Of a stretch of 64,000 bases of DNA, positions 10,714 through 22,466 are shown piece after piece (the first letter of the stretch is position 1; each line of letters begins with the position of its first letter). The DNA is taken from assembly GCA_020205615.1 (NCBI GenBank), contig CM035168.1, positions 9,056,237 through 9,120,236 on the forward strand, given 5' to 3'. The notes under the pieces were generated by a model. It did no database searches, had not been told where the DNA came from, and saw nothing but the letters and a program-made list of their open reading frames with translations. The stretch comes from Panax quinquefolius (taxonomy: Eukaryota > Streptophyta > Magnoliopsida > Apiales > Araliaceae). A program made the translations under genes and the position numbers.

Positions 10714-13352
10714 TGTGATGCCCCCAAAATAGGTATACAACACTCATTCTGAGTCGCCAAATATATGGTACAGAAAGCAAACTACAACTTCAATAATACA
10801 ATTGTCGTGCAAAATACGACAACACATACTGTGAGTTTAAATACAAATATTGTCTTCTAGACAATATCAACACTCAAATAAGTCCTCATTACAATTATTC
10901 ATACATTATTTTATAGAAATAGTGAGGACTGCTAAAACATCTTTTTAGAACCATTACTCCATACCCCGTCTCGATCCTGCTATGTTCTCACCTCCTGAGA
11001 AGAAAAATGGAACAAAAAGAAAAAGGGTGAGCTCAACTAGCCCAGTAAAGAATATTATGACTAAGATAATATACAACAAATTATCATTAGTTTTCAACAG
11101 GGAAAAATCTGATAGAATATAATAGACAACAAATTTTAGATCAATATTCTGCAGCGGAAACAACAATCCATTAGAAGAGTCACGTAGAGAATGAATTCTA
11201 CTATCTTATAAGATTTAAAAGTCCATCATCAATATTCTATCACTGTAACATCAATCAATATACATCTTTAATCAAATATTCATCTTTTCACTACAGGCCA
11301 AAGATATTCATTTGTATCATCAGTCGGTCATGTTCATCTCAACACATGTTCATCTTTGCACTATGGGCCAAAGATATTCATCAGTAAATCATGCATTCAT
11401 CTTTGCATTACAAGCCAAAGATATTCAGTAACATCATCATTTAAGACTGAGGATGATGAAAAAATATGTTAAAGAAAACGAATCCAGTGAGACAGAAGGA
11501 CAAATATTAGGGATTCGTATAACAGTTTATCCAAGATCAATAATACTTCCTAATAACCAATTATGAAGCCGAATTCAAAAATAACGATCAAAACATGGAT
11601 ACAATCAAAGATAGTAGCCAAAATAGACATCTTGGACAAAAAGAAAAATTTTTATTTTTTGGTGAATAGTGCTGTATATGTGAATAGTAACCCCGACACA
11701 AAAAGTTCCAAATTTGATTAAAAAGTTCACCAATATTTCGGCATAATGATATTGAAGAAAATAATATCATTTAAGAAGAAAATAACATTCCTTACCTCAA
11801 AATAACTGTACTTCAGACTAAATTTTGGATATAGTGCTGACAGAAACTTGCACCGTATAGCAACACTCAAAGTATCAAAATACTCACAAGAATACGCTCG
11901 ATAATATAGAGAGAGAAAGAGAGAAAACTTGTTTTGGTTTGATTTTCAATTTTAACTTAGCCCTCTATTTATAGGAAAATGCTAAAACGTCAAAGGAGAC
12001 TAAAATAATAAAATAATATTATTTTTATTTTTTCTCTACGCATGCCTAACCTTTGAAATTAGTAGCCAGCCACCTTTGAACCAAATTTGCAGCCCACATG
12101 TGTTAAAACAAAAGTGGGTCCCGCCCCTAAATTAATAAAAATTATTTTATTTTCCGAAACTTCAGTAATTCATAGAAAATAGCCTGTTTATCAAAAAATT
12201 ATGAATTTTATGTCCATTCTGCCTGAAATCGAATTCTCTACAACTTTGTAGCTTTGAGTTTTTCCAAATTCCAAACAAAAAATATCCGAAATCCACAAAC
12301 GGATGATTTTCAACACCGTTTCAACACCTTTTAAAAGTCATAACAAATCATTCGTTAATTTTCAACGGTTCAAAATTTGTGGACATATACTCAACTCATA
12401 TATGTATAATATATCCAAAAATCACAGCGATCCAACGGTCGGATTAAAATTACAACTCACGCAATAAAGCTTTAAGGACACCAATTTGAGTTTTTAATAC
12501 CTCCAATCCGACAAAATACTGATAAAACACCTCAACATTAATTCCTTCATTTATAACCACATAAATAAATCCATCATTTATATCCACATCAAATAAATAT
12601 TTCCTTATCATATAAATCAATAATTAATTATTCATAAATAATATTACAGAATCACAATTATATATGACAACCAGGCCGTTCCCAAGAAAGAGGGGGCTTT
12701 CCGATAAGGATTTCTCCTTACTGGCGCGCAATTAGGTGACCAAACCTCTCCTTGACAGAACTTTCTAGACATTGCCAATAAGGCTATCTAATAATATTAC
12801 TCAAATAATATGAATTATTGATCTGATAATGGGAAATACTGAGCAGTGACAATTATTGAAACAACAATAATATAAACTATCAACGCAGCAATTATTGAAT
12901 CAATAAAATAAAATATTGAACAAGAACTCATCGTAACAATTATTGAGTAGTGCCTTCTTACGTTTAATCAATAATTCAACAATCTTGCAATCTGGTGTGC
13001 TCTTGTGCCACCACGCCAGTATTCATCGTATTTTAACCACCAGGTAATCTAACAGTGTTAACGGTAAGAATTACGTCGTTATTTATAAAACTGAACTTGT
13101 CGTTTTCTTCATCCGACAGTTATTCCGTTATGGGCCCACAATTGATCGTACGGATATTCCCGACAAAAAGAATATTTCACGACCAAACGAATATTCCCCG
13201 ACAGAAATGAATATTTTACAACCACTTGCTTATTTTGTAAAATTTACACATTTCACCCATAACCAAAATATTATATCAAATTAACTCCTTATTATTTCAA
13301 GATAATGAATAGAGAAAATTCAATTTTATTTATAAAAAGCTGGGGTCTTACA
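10714..13352 (-). mobile_element. Solo Gypsy LTR, minus orientation (TSD TAATT)
   Basis: Runs from TGTGATGCCCCC to GGGGTCTTACA, flanked on both sides by TAATT (10709-10713 and 13353-13357). It is 2639 bp with no internal region attached, so it is the product of LTR-LTR recombination. The reverse-oriented TATA box is at 11965-11973 and the conserved hairpin block is near 12705-12720. It belongs to the same LTR variant as 28069-30540. Confidence 0.9.
11965..11973 (-). promoter_or_regulatory. LTR TATA box
   Basis: Reverse complement reads TATAAATAG, in the same LTR context as the other copies. Confidence 0.55.
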
Positions 13353-13550
13353 TAATTTATTCTATAACTATTTTATAATTTGCTGATGTTACATACTCTA
13401 CCTCAATTTTTATGTAAGGTCAAAGACTACATTGAAGTAATTTGCTCATCAATATGCTGAGGTGAATTGAAGTATGCCACATCAGCAAATTGTAAAATAA
13501 TTATAGAATAAATTGTGTCTCTAGCATTACTCTTAAAGAAATACTCCACA

Positions 13551-15369
13551 TGTGACACCCCCAAAATAGGTATACATCACTTATTCTGAGTCGCCAAATA
13601 CATGGTACAAAATACAAATACAATCTTAAATATAAAACATGAGCTGTGAGTTTTTAATACAAATATTGTCTTCTAGACAGTATTCAAACTCAAAATAAGT
13701 CATCAATACATTTATTATCACACTATTTCATAGAATAGTGAGGACTACTAATGCTATCATCTGGACCATCACTCCGTTCCCCGACTAGTTCCTGCTACGT
13801 TTTTATTTCCTGAAGAAAACAATGAAAGCAAAAGGGTGAGCTCAACTAGCCCACTAAGAAATATTATGACTAAGATAATACATAATAAATTATCGTTAGC
13901 CTTCAACAGTGTTAAACTGATACAATATAACAAACATCAAGTTTAACTGCAGCGGAACAAGTAATCCATTAGAAGAGTTAAGTAGAGAATAAAATCTACT
14001 ATCTTCTATGATTTAAAAGGTTTTTCATCACTTTTATCGCTGAGACTCAGTTTAATAAATAATCCACATCATCAAATCATCCCTGCACTACATGCCAAGG
14101 ATATTATTTAGTATCACGACCACGAATTATCCATGCACTACGGGCCAAAGATAATCGTGTTTTCATCAATGGTCCTGATCATGCTATAAAATAATTCATC
14201 TTTGCACCCTTGGCCGAAGAGAATCCATAGCCATAATCATATCAAAAACTGTCCATCAATGCACTACGGCCAACGATGAGGACTTTCCACATCATTTATA
14301 ACATTACGGTCGTGATTTATACTTAAATAATCCACAGTCATAATCATACCAAGTCCATCTATACACTTCTGAGCCACGAGATGACTTTCAACATAATATA
14401 AGCATAAGGATGATGACAATTCAATAAAAAAAGTTCAAGAATAAATTTTAAAGATTTATAAGTAAATTTATCCTGAACTCAATAACGTCCAAATTGTCAA
14501 CATGATACTGCTTTGTGGAGTAAAATTCAAGAATGCTCAGAAGAATATTTCCATGAAAAGATACTGGATGAATCACAAATATTCAGGATATTCTACTAAT
14601 TTCATGGAGTATAGAAGCCAAAACTTTACAGATCATTTTCATAATTTAATAAGGAATGAATACAAAGGATCATTCACCATGCATGTGGTAATCCACATAG
14701 ATATGTTATTCTAACAGAATAATAAAGAATGGAACCAGGTCATGCGTAATCCGCACATACATGATATTCCAACAAAATAATAAAGAATGGAACCAGGTCA
14801 TGCGTAATCCGCAGAGACGGGATGTTCCAATAGAATAATATTAAAGAATGGAATAACAACAGAATTCACCAGGCATGCGATAGACCGCACAGAAAGGTTA
14901 TTCCAACAAAATAATAAAGAATGTAATAACAACAGAATTCACCGGGCATGCGATAGATCGCCATGCATGTGAGTTATTCCAATGAATAATAATAAAGAAT
15001 GGAATAACAGAAGAATTTCACCATGTATGCGGTACTTCGCATAGACATGTTATTCCAACATAATAATAAAGAATGGAATAACAGCTCTTACGAGTATTTG
15101 AAAGAAAATAATTCTCTTCATGAATACAAAAGAAATAATACTCCTTACCTTAGAAAGAAGAGTATTATGACTGGTAGGGCGAGGATATTCTTGAAGAAAA
15201 CTTATACCGTTTTCTACGCTCAAAGCTTCTTAAAACTCTAAAGAAATACGCTCAAGATTATAGAAGAAGAATTCTCTGAATTTCTGGTGTGTTTTTCAAT
15301 TCTAACTAAGCATCCTATTTATAGGAGAATGGAAAGGATACTATCTTGATAAAATATAATATATTCTAT

Positions 15370-15409
<40 letters not shown>

Positions 15410-16381
15410 AAAAATCTAATAAAACAAATAACTTTATAAAAGTATTACATTTTATATAAAAAAAATTTACTATACAAACACTATGCATAATAAAATATAA
15501 TATATTCTATTTATAAACTAATAAAACAAATAACTTTATAAAAGTATTACATTTTATATAAAAAAGATTTTACTATCTGCAAACACTACGCATACTACTA
15601 TGCATAATAAAATATATTATATTCTATTTATAATCAAATAAAACAAAACTTTATAAAAAGTATTTTGTTTTATATAAAAAGTTTTCTGTTTTATTACATT
15701 TATAATAATAATAAAACAAAATTCATCATCATTATTATAATTCACACTATTAATCGACCATGTCGTTCCTAGGTAAGAGAGGGCTTTCCAATAAGGATTT
15801 CTCCCTATTGGCGCGCAATTAGGTGACCAAACCTCTCCTTGATAGAACTTCTAGACATTGTTAATATTGTAAATAATAATATTAATAACTTTGTTATCTC
15901 AATTATTGATTTAATAATATATAAAATATTGACAATAATTGAATCAAATAACGTGAGATACTATGCAACAATTCTCGTAGTAATAATTGAACAAAACCGA
16001 GTGACTTCTCACGTAAGCATCAATAATCAATACTGTGCTACTATTAACCACGCCAGACATTCTTTACTTTTACTCTTGGGTAGCTCAACAGCTTTTAACG
16101 GTAAAACTTCCGTAGTTATTTTCATAAAATATTTTTGTCGTTTCTCAATCCGAAAATAATTACATTGTGGGGTCCACTAATGATTGTGTCATGTCGTCTG
16201 AATATTCCTATTAAAAACGAATATTCCCCACCAATCGAATATTATATAATCACTTGCTTACTTTGCAAAATTTATAAATATTACCCACAACTATAACATT
16301 ATATCAAATCCACACCATAATATGAAAAAAAAAATATTTCGAGAAATTTAAATCTTTATTCATAAAATTTGGGGTCTCACA
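13551..16381 (-). repeat. 3' LTR of Gypsy C
   Basis: 2831 bp, from TGTGACACCCCC to GGGGTCTCACA. Read on the minus strand it holds the conserved hairpin block (about 15755-15845), a TATA box (15315-15323) and the TTATTCCA tandem array (about 14735-15080). It carries AT-rich expansions at 15340-15740. Confidence 0.88.
15315..15323 (-). promoter_or_regulatory. LTR TATA box
   Basis: Reverse complement TATAAATAG, upstream of the tandem array in the sense of the element. Confidence 0.55.
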
Positions 16382-16392
16382 ATCTCCCCTCC

Positions 16393-17810
16393 TTATGAAA
16401 TTTCACCCTCGAAATTTACATACGTACCTGGTATGCCGAAGAGATGAGGATACCTTGACTTTATTTCATATTCTAATTCTTGAGGTATAACCTTTGAGTG
16501 TAGAATATGATCCTTCTTATCCAAGATTTTAACATGTATCTCCTCATACGTTAAATCTTCTACTATCTCGTCTAGTTCTAATTCAATAATGTGGTTCGGG
16601 TCGTCCACATATTTACGTAACATCGATACGTAAAAAACGTTATGAACACGCAACATACTTGGCGGTAAAATGAGTCTATAGGCTACAGTTCCTACTCGAT
16701 CGAGGATTTCAAATGGGCCAATTAAATCGAGGGTTGAGATTTCCTCTCTTCGTCGATTCTTGATTCTAGAATAACGCCCTCTTGAACCTTCTTCTTCTTA
16801 TTCACCAGCTCCAAGTGTGTAATTTGAGCGGCTTTAACTTTATCGATTAAAGTCGATTCTACTCGTATATTCGTTATCTTCACGTGGGTCTCTAGAGTCT
16901 TTAACTTTATCTTCATCATTTGTAAGTTATACGAAATGAGTTTTTGTGTTAACAACATCGCACTCGTAAACGCATACGATCTTCTACTCAACGCGTCGGC
17001 TACCACGCTCTCTTCCACAATGATATTGAATGGTATGATCGTAATCTTCAATGTACTCGAGCCAACGTCTTTGGCGCATTATATCGTTCATTTTGGGTGA
17101 AGAAATACTTGAGGGTTTTAGAAATGGGTTTTGTCTTGACCGAATCAATACAAAATTTGATTTCACGCCTGGGGTAGGCCAAGAAGTTTTCAGAAATACG
17201 TCAAGAAATTTATTAACGATAGAAATATCATTCAAAACTGTGACCCTCATCCAAGACTTGGATAACACGTCACATTGATACCTATCAACTTGCCACTGTT
17301 ATTTACGACGCCCCCTACGGAAAGTCTGGCTTCGGTGCATTCCACACAAGGAAGTCACCAGATAAAGGCTCGGGGCTCTTTACTTATGGCTTGATATAAC
17401 AGTGATTGACTTTAATGGTTTGATTGCTTGAATTTGCATAACAGGTTGGTTAGGAATATGAAAGCTAACAACCTTACGAAAATAATCAATTTTGGAATGA
17501 TGAGTAGTTAACCAATCGATTCCTAAAATTGCATCAAAGGCAAGTATTTTCAAAGAGATAAGATCGACAGGTAACGTGAAAGTTTCGATTTGAATCAAGA
17601 AGATTTATACATAGTGGAGGTAACGAAGGTTTCTCCCAACGAAGTTTCAACCAATAAGTCAAAGTCTAATTTCTCAGGAGTCAAATTTAAACGTTGAGCG
17701 CAAGCAAGAGAGATAAAAGAATGGGTAGAACCTGTATCAAATAAGGTATAGACTTTGTAAGCGTTTATGATTAACTTACCCGCGATAACTTCATTCGGGT
17801 TCCTCGACAA
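16393..17810 (-). pseudogene. Gypsy pol remnant of C (protease, linker pieces, chromodomain-like tail)
   Basis: Read from 17810 leftward: an aspartic protease segment with intact FDTGSTHSF, then ILAFDAILGIDWLTTHH. After it comes the linker NDISIVNKFLDVF, which normally leads into reverse transcriptase. RT is deleted and the frame resumes at the RNase H end ([20 protein letters not shown]) near 17100. The DALSRR linker follows (about 16985), and then the integrase core is missing. The final piece (16656-16393) has [16 protein letters not shown] and [16 protein letters not shown], the chromodomain-like end of Del/Tekay-type chromoviruses. Several frame changes and an odd insert at 17285-17390 make this non-functional. 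Confidence 0.85.
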
Positions 17811-18860
17811 ACGCTCTCACTTAAACTACCGGCTTTGACTTGTCTGAGACATCCTTTGGCATCACTATCCCAGCCGGACTTGACTTCACTACACGACAAA
17901 ATCGAGCTAGGTGACATTCTCTTCCGCAATTGAAACACGCTTTGGATTGGTGCGTACAGTTTGGACGGATGTGTCCCTCCTATTCGCATTTGAAGCATAC
18001 GACCAGTGGTCATTCTTCTTCCTTTGAAACGGGTGCTGATGCTGATGTCTTTCTATCATCGTTAAATCTTCTCTTCTTGAAATTTCCATTCTTATTATCT
18101 TGGCCATGATTACCACCGAAGTGGTTACCATTCTTGGCATGATAATTTTCCCCATGATGGTTATCATTGTTCTGATGACCGTTGCCACCGGTACGATTAT
18201 TATCGTGTTGTTGGTCGTTGCCTTTTGGTTGTGCTGACTGATTATTGCACTCCAATAACTGAGCCCTATTCACAACATCTGAATATAAACAAAGTTTGTG
18301 AGAAATAAGGTATTGACGTATTTCGGGTTTCAAACCTCGCAGAAATATTCGCGTCATTCTCTCCTCATTATCTACCAAATGGAATGCAAACCGGGATAAC
18401 TCCGCAAACTTAGCCTCGTACTGCGACACGGTTATATTATTTTGCTCCAACTTGATGAATTCCACCTCCTTCATGTGAAAAATACTTTCAGGAAAGTACT
18501 TGTCGTTGAAAAATTCTTGAAACTTCTCCCAAGAGACATCTTGAAGTCGTCCAGTCGAGTACGTTTTACAAATTCCCACCAATGATCTGCTTCTTCATGC
18601 AACATAAAGGTGGCGAATAGAACCTTTTGCTCCTTTGAGCATTCCAAGATATCAAATATCTTGGTGATCTGCTTTATCCATGTCTCAGCCTTAAGTGGTT
18701 CTGGCTTTCCCAAAAACTCTGGTGGTCCCAGCTCCTTGAACTGCTTAGCGGTGACTGACCATGGGTTGCCATTATTTCCACCTGTATTTTGAATAGGAGT
18801 CTCTCTTACCTGATATTGCATGAATTGCATAAAGCCTCTGAACATTCTATCGTTCATCAT
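17811..18860 (-). pseudogene. Gypsy gag remnant of C
   Basis: The start is near 18860 (MMNDRMFRGFMQFMQYQ). The retrotransposon gag domain includes ELGPPEFLGKPEPLKAETW and ADHWWEFVKRTR, then shifts frame around 18550 into SWEKFQEFFNDKYFPES and RGLKPEIRQYLISHKLCLYS. An Asn/His/Gly-rich linker precedes two CCHC zinc knuckles near 17925-18000 (CFNCGRECHLARFC is readable; the upstream one carries a stop). Gag would form the virus-like particle and bind RNA. Frameshifts and stops show it is dead. Confidence 0.85.
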
Positions 18861-19150
18861 TTAGCCAGTGTTGTTATTTACATGAGGATTGTCGCCTTCC
18901 TGATGCACATTATCCTGATTATTGATCTGTGGAGAGTCAACGGTCTCCTGTGCTCCATTGCTATTCTCAACATTCTCGGATGTCATTTTCAAATACTGAC
19001 ACAAAACAAGGGTTAATTAACATATCATCCTATACTCTGACCGATCAATTAAATACCAAATAAACTTAGGTAGGTCATACTAGCGAAAGAATTCTCCGTC
19101 TCTCCCCTCCTAGTTCTTGTCTCACATCTCAGCCAGGGATCATATCCCTA

Positions 19151-19163
19151 AGCTTTGATACCA
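19151..19163 (-). other. Primer-binding site of C (tRNA-iMet type)
   Basis: Reverse complement TGGTATCAAAGCT lies 2 bp inside the 5' LTR end (19166), matching the usual initiator-Met primer site of plant LTR elements. Confidence 0.8.
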
Positions 19164-19165
19164 AC

Positions 19166-20233
19166 TGTGACGCCCCCAAAATAGGTATACATCAACTATT
19201 CTAAGTCGCCAAATACATGGTACAGAATACAAATACAATCTTAAATATACAACATGAGCTATGAGTTTTTAATACAAATATTATCCTCTAGACAGTATTT
19301 AAACTCAAAATAAGTCCTCAATACATTTATTATCACACTATTTCATAGAATAGTGAGGACTATTAATGCTATCATCTGGACCGTCACTCCGTTCCCCGAC
19401 TAGTTCTCCTTACGTTTTCATTTCAAGAGAACAATGAAAGCAAAAGGGTGAGCTCAACTAGCCCGAGAAGAAATATTATGACTAAGATAATGCAGAATAA
19501 ATTATCGTTAGCCTTCAACAGTGTTAAACTGATACAATATAACAAATATCAAGTTTAACTGCAGCGGAACAAGCAATCCATTAGAAGAGTTAAGTAGAGA
19601 ATAAATCTACTATCTTCTATGATTGAAAAGGTTTTTCATCACTTTTATCGCTGAAACTCGACTTAATAAATAATCCACATCACCAAATCATCCATGCACT
19701 ACATGCCAAAGATTTTATTTAGTATCACGACCACGAATTATCCATGCACTGCGGGCTAAAGATAATCGTGTTTTCATCAACGATCCTGATCATGCCATAA
19801 AAAAATTCATCTTTGCACCCTTGGCCGAAGAGAATCCATAGCCATAATCATACCAAAAACTATCCATCAATGCACTACGGGCCAATGAGGACTTTTTTCA
19901 CATCATTTATAACATTACGGTCATGATTATCCGAAATGATCCTCGTCATATAATCATACCAAGTCCATCTATGCACTACAAGTGCCATGACTTGACTTTC
20001 AACATAATATAAGCATGAGGATGATGACAATTCAATAAAATAAGTTCAAGAATAAATTTTAAAGATTTATAAGTTAATTTATCCTGAACTCAATAACGTC
20101 CAAATTGTCAATATGATACTGCTTTGTGGAGTAAAATTTCTATGAAAAGAATATTTCTATGAAAAGATACTGGATGATGCGCAAATATCCAGGATATTCT
20201 ACTAATTTCATAGAGTATAGAAGCCAAAACTTT
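19166..20233 (-). repeat. Truncated 5' LTR of Gypsy C
   Basis: Starts TGTGACGCCCCC and matches 13551-14630 of the 3' LTR in order, including the GGCCAATGAGGAC-type repeats and the LTR end. Similarity stops after GAAGCCAAAACTTT at about 20233. Confidence 0.85.
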
Positions 20234-20276
20234 CCATAAAAAGATAGTGATAAAATTTCATATAAATTTTAATTAG

Positions 20277-20954
20277 TACTCCCTCCATCCCAAAATAATA
20301 GACGTTCTAGAGAGTTTCACAAAGATTAAGAATAGTTATAATGTTACTATTTTACCCTTAATTAATATTGCGTCTTTTTCATCTCTTCACCTTCTCTCTC
20401 TCTCTTCTTCTTAATCTCTTGATCCACCTCCTTGCCACTCATGATAGACACTCTTTTTCCACCGCCACCGTTATAACCCTCCTCCACCGCCACCGTTATA
20501 ACCCCTCCGCCACCATACCCACCCCCATCGCGACCTCCACCTCCTTCTCATGTCAAATGCCGCCACACGGCCCGCTGAAACGGACCCTCTTCAGGTCCGG
20601 TGACATCAACAGCCATCGTCGAACGAATAGATCTGATAAATCTGACCTCTTCAGGTACTCAACGGATTCACCCTCTTCGTGCTAGATCTGATAGATCTGA
20701 TCTGATAAAATTATTTTCCTCCTCTCCGTGCTCGCTAGTCGTATGTCGTATTTAGGATGGGAATTTAGTCGTATGCCGTATTTAGGATGGGATGGGAGCA
20801 TAAGAATTATTTTCCTCCTGAATCTGATAATAGTGGTGGAGAAGGAAGGGTAGAGAGGGAAAACAAATGCCAAAATATTTTTGGAATTGTAGAACGTCAG
20901 ATATTTTGGAAAAAAAAAACCTTAAAATGTCTGTTATTTTGAGATGGAGGGAAT
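20277..20954. mobile_element. Mariner/Stowaway-like element with GC-rich cargo
   Basis: The left end TACTCCCTCCATCCCAAAAT and the right end TTTTGAGATGGAGGGAATA are inverted copies with TA at both borders, the pattern of plant Tc1/mariner-Stowaway elements. The interior (about 20385-20870) is quite unlike the surroundings. It has a pyrimidine-rich run, two tandem copies of a CCACCGCCACCGTTATAACC unit, repeated AGATCTGATA motifs, and two tandem copies of a unit around CGTATTTAGGATGGG. No transposase is visible. The plus-strand frame at 20368-20685 has no recognised domain and may be a captured fragment. Confidence 0.65.
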
Positions 20955-21915
20955 AAATAACTTTCTTAATTTATGTATATAAATCTAAAAGTACTGTTAA
21001 TATGGAATGGAGTTGGCATTAAACTGCCCATTAATGTATAGGAAAATGAGCTTGTGTTTTTTCTTTGTTATAAACTTACATAAAGAAAGAGTTTCGTCTA
21101 AAGTAGATTAATTATTTAAGCTATATCACACATTTATTAATGAAAAATGTTAAGGATCCCAAGTTTAGTGTGTTTTAATACAGTAGCAAATTATGGAAAA
21201 ATTAATAATGTTAGCTAAAAACAAACAAATTAAAGGTTTACAACACGAAATGGAAGACAATATTGTTTGTTTAATTAGTCATGAACCCACTCTCCTGCTT
21301 CTCTCTCCCATACATAATGATATCTATATCTATATCTATATATAGAGAGAGAGAGATATATTTATAGTCTGGCTGGCTGGAGTCTGGACCTTCATGCTGA
21401 CATTCTTAATCGTCATTACGGCGCAATATATAGAGCATCCTAATTCTCCATACAGTTTTTTTTTTTTTTTTTTTTTTTGTGAAAGATTGATTAATTATAT
21501 TTTAATCTTACTCTGCTACAAAATAGGAATACATTAATTTTGACTTTTAAGTCAATTTGCAGAACTTTATAATTTAAAATCGACACAAATTTATTTGAAT
21601 TTAGTACAAACAATTATTGTTGCAAGCATTTTTATTAATTATCATACCTTTTTTGTTTTCAATATTTAAACAATATATTTTAATATTAGAATTTTGTAAA
21701 TTAATTTAAAATATTAAAATATATCTATAATTTTATAACCGATGGAGTATTTATTTTCATTAACCGTTGAGTTGTTTTCACAATTTCAATTCATAACTTA
21801 TGTTTTCCATTTCTCTTGATTTACACTCCAATAATCAGTAGCCTAGTTAGCTAATCATTAAAATGTGCATATATTTTATAGGTAAACTGAGAAAGAACTC
21901 TTTTCAAATACTTAG

Positions 21916-21918
<3 letters not shown>
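20955..21918. other. AT-rich spacer
   Basis: No gene. A poly(T) run of about 23 bases is at 21456-21478, and a short TATATC/GA tract is at 21325-21360. The poly(T) could be the tail of an antisense retroposon, but nothing recognisable precedes it. Confidence 0.5.

Positions 21919-21959
<41 letters not shown>
21919..21959. repeat. (TA)n microsatellite
   Basis: About 20 TA units, followed immediately by a small fold-back sequence with TATCGTTATA and TATAACGATA arms (to about 22080). Confidence 0.95.
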
Positions 21960-21964
<5 letters not shown>

Positions 21965-22344
21965 TTTTATTTTTAACACTTTTCGATATTTTCACATGAA
22001 AAATATCGTTATAAATATAAAGCGACAGTAAAAAAAATCGTCACTAACTATAAGATCTATAACGATAATTTTTATGTAAAAATATTATTATGTTGTGTAT
22101 ATATGGTGGGAACTTCTATTCTTCTCACTCATGGTTTGAGCTTTGCAGCACAAACTCAAGGCATGTACGCACACATGTACGTGACATGGCCAGTTTATCG
22201 GGTATTTTTAATCTTGTAAACAAGAGAATTTGTACTTGAAATCTACCTCTAAAGATAAAACTTTATATACGCCTCTATTCAACAACACAAGTAGTTTATT
22301 TATCTTCTTCATTTTTGACATTGTTTTTTAATAATTCGGCTATT

Positions 22345-22466
22345 ATGAAGTTAACTTCATGATAAGTTAGTCAATTGACCAATACAATACTAACACGCAG
22401 AGAGAGATTAACTCTCGACCTACGTGTCGATACTGTATTGATCAATGGATCAAAATTAACTTTATA
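22345..22466. mobile_element. Fold-back MITE, copy 2
   Basis: The left arm GTTAACTTCATGATAAGTTA, continuing GTCAATTGACCAATAC, is mirrored on the right by GTATTGATCAATGGATC and AATTAACTTTATAATAA. It shares arm and inner sequence with the copy at 861-1001. No coding capacity. Confidence 0.55.

Larger units (their letters stand above)
10690..13536. mobile_element. MITE interrupted by a solo LTR
   Basis: The left end TTAAGAATAATGCTAGA (from 10690) is the inverted copy of the right end TCTAGCATTACTCTTAA (to 13536). Taking out the LTR (10714-13352) and one TSD copy (13353-13357) rejoins a continuous inverted repeat running through TTTATTCTATAA and AATTTGCTGATGT. The restored element is about 200 bp with no coding capacity. 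The superfamily is uncertain. Confidence 0.7.
13551..20233 (-). mobile_element. Defective Gypsy element C (minus strand)
   Basis: Order along the plus strand: complete 3' LTR (13551-16381), polypurine tract (16382-16394), pol tail, protease, gag, primer-binding site, then the start of the 5' LTR (19166 to about 20233), where similarity to the LTR stops. Most of pol is gone: the protease-side linker runs straight into the RNase H end, and the RNase H-to-integrase linker runs straight into the C-terminal tail. Because the 5' LTR is truncated, no TSD can be checked. Confidence 0.85.

Noticed and set aside
10954..11166. Hydrophobic 70-aa open frame, also at 30088-30300
   Set aside because: Occurs at the same place in two copies of the same LTR variant. 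Likeness is due to shared LTR origin, and there is no start context or homologue I recognise.
20368..20685. 105-aa Ser/Thr/His-rich frame in the mariner-like element
   Set aside because: Composition follows the repetitive pyrimidine-rich core; no domain seen. Kept only as part of the cargo observation.
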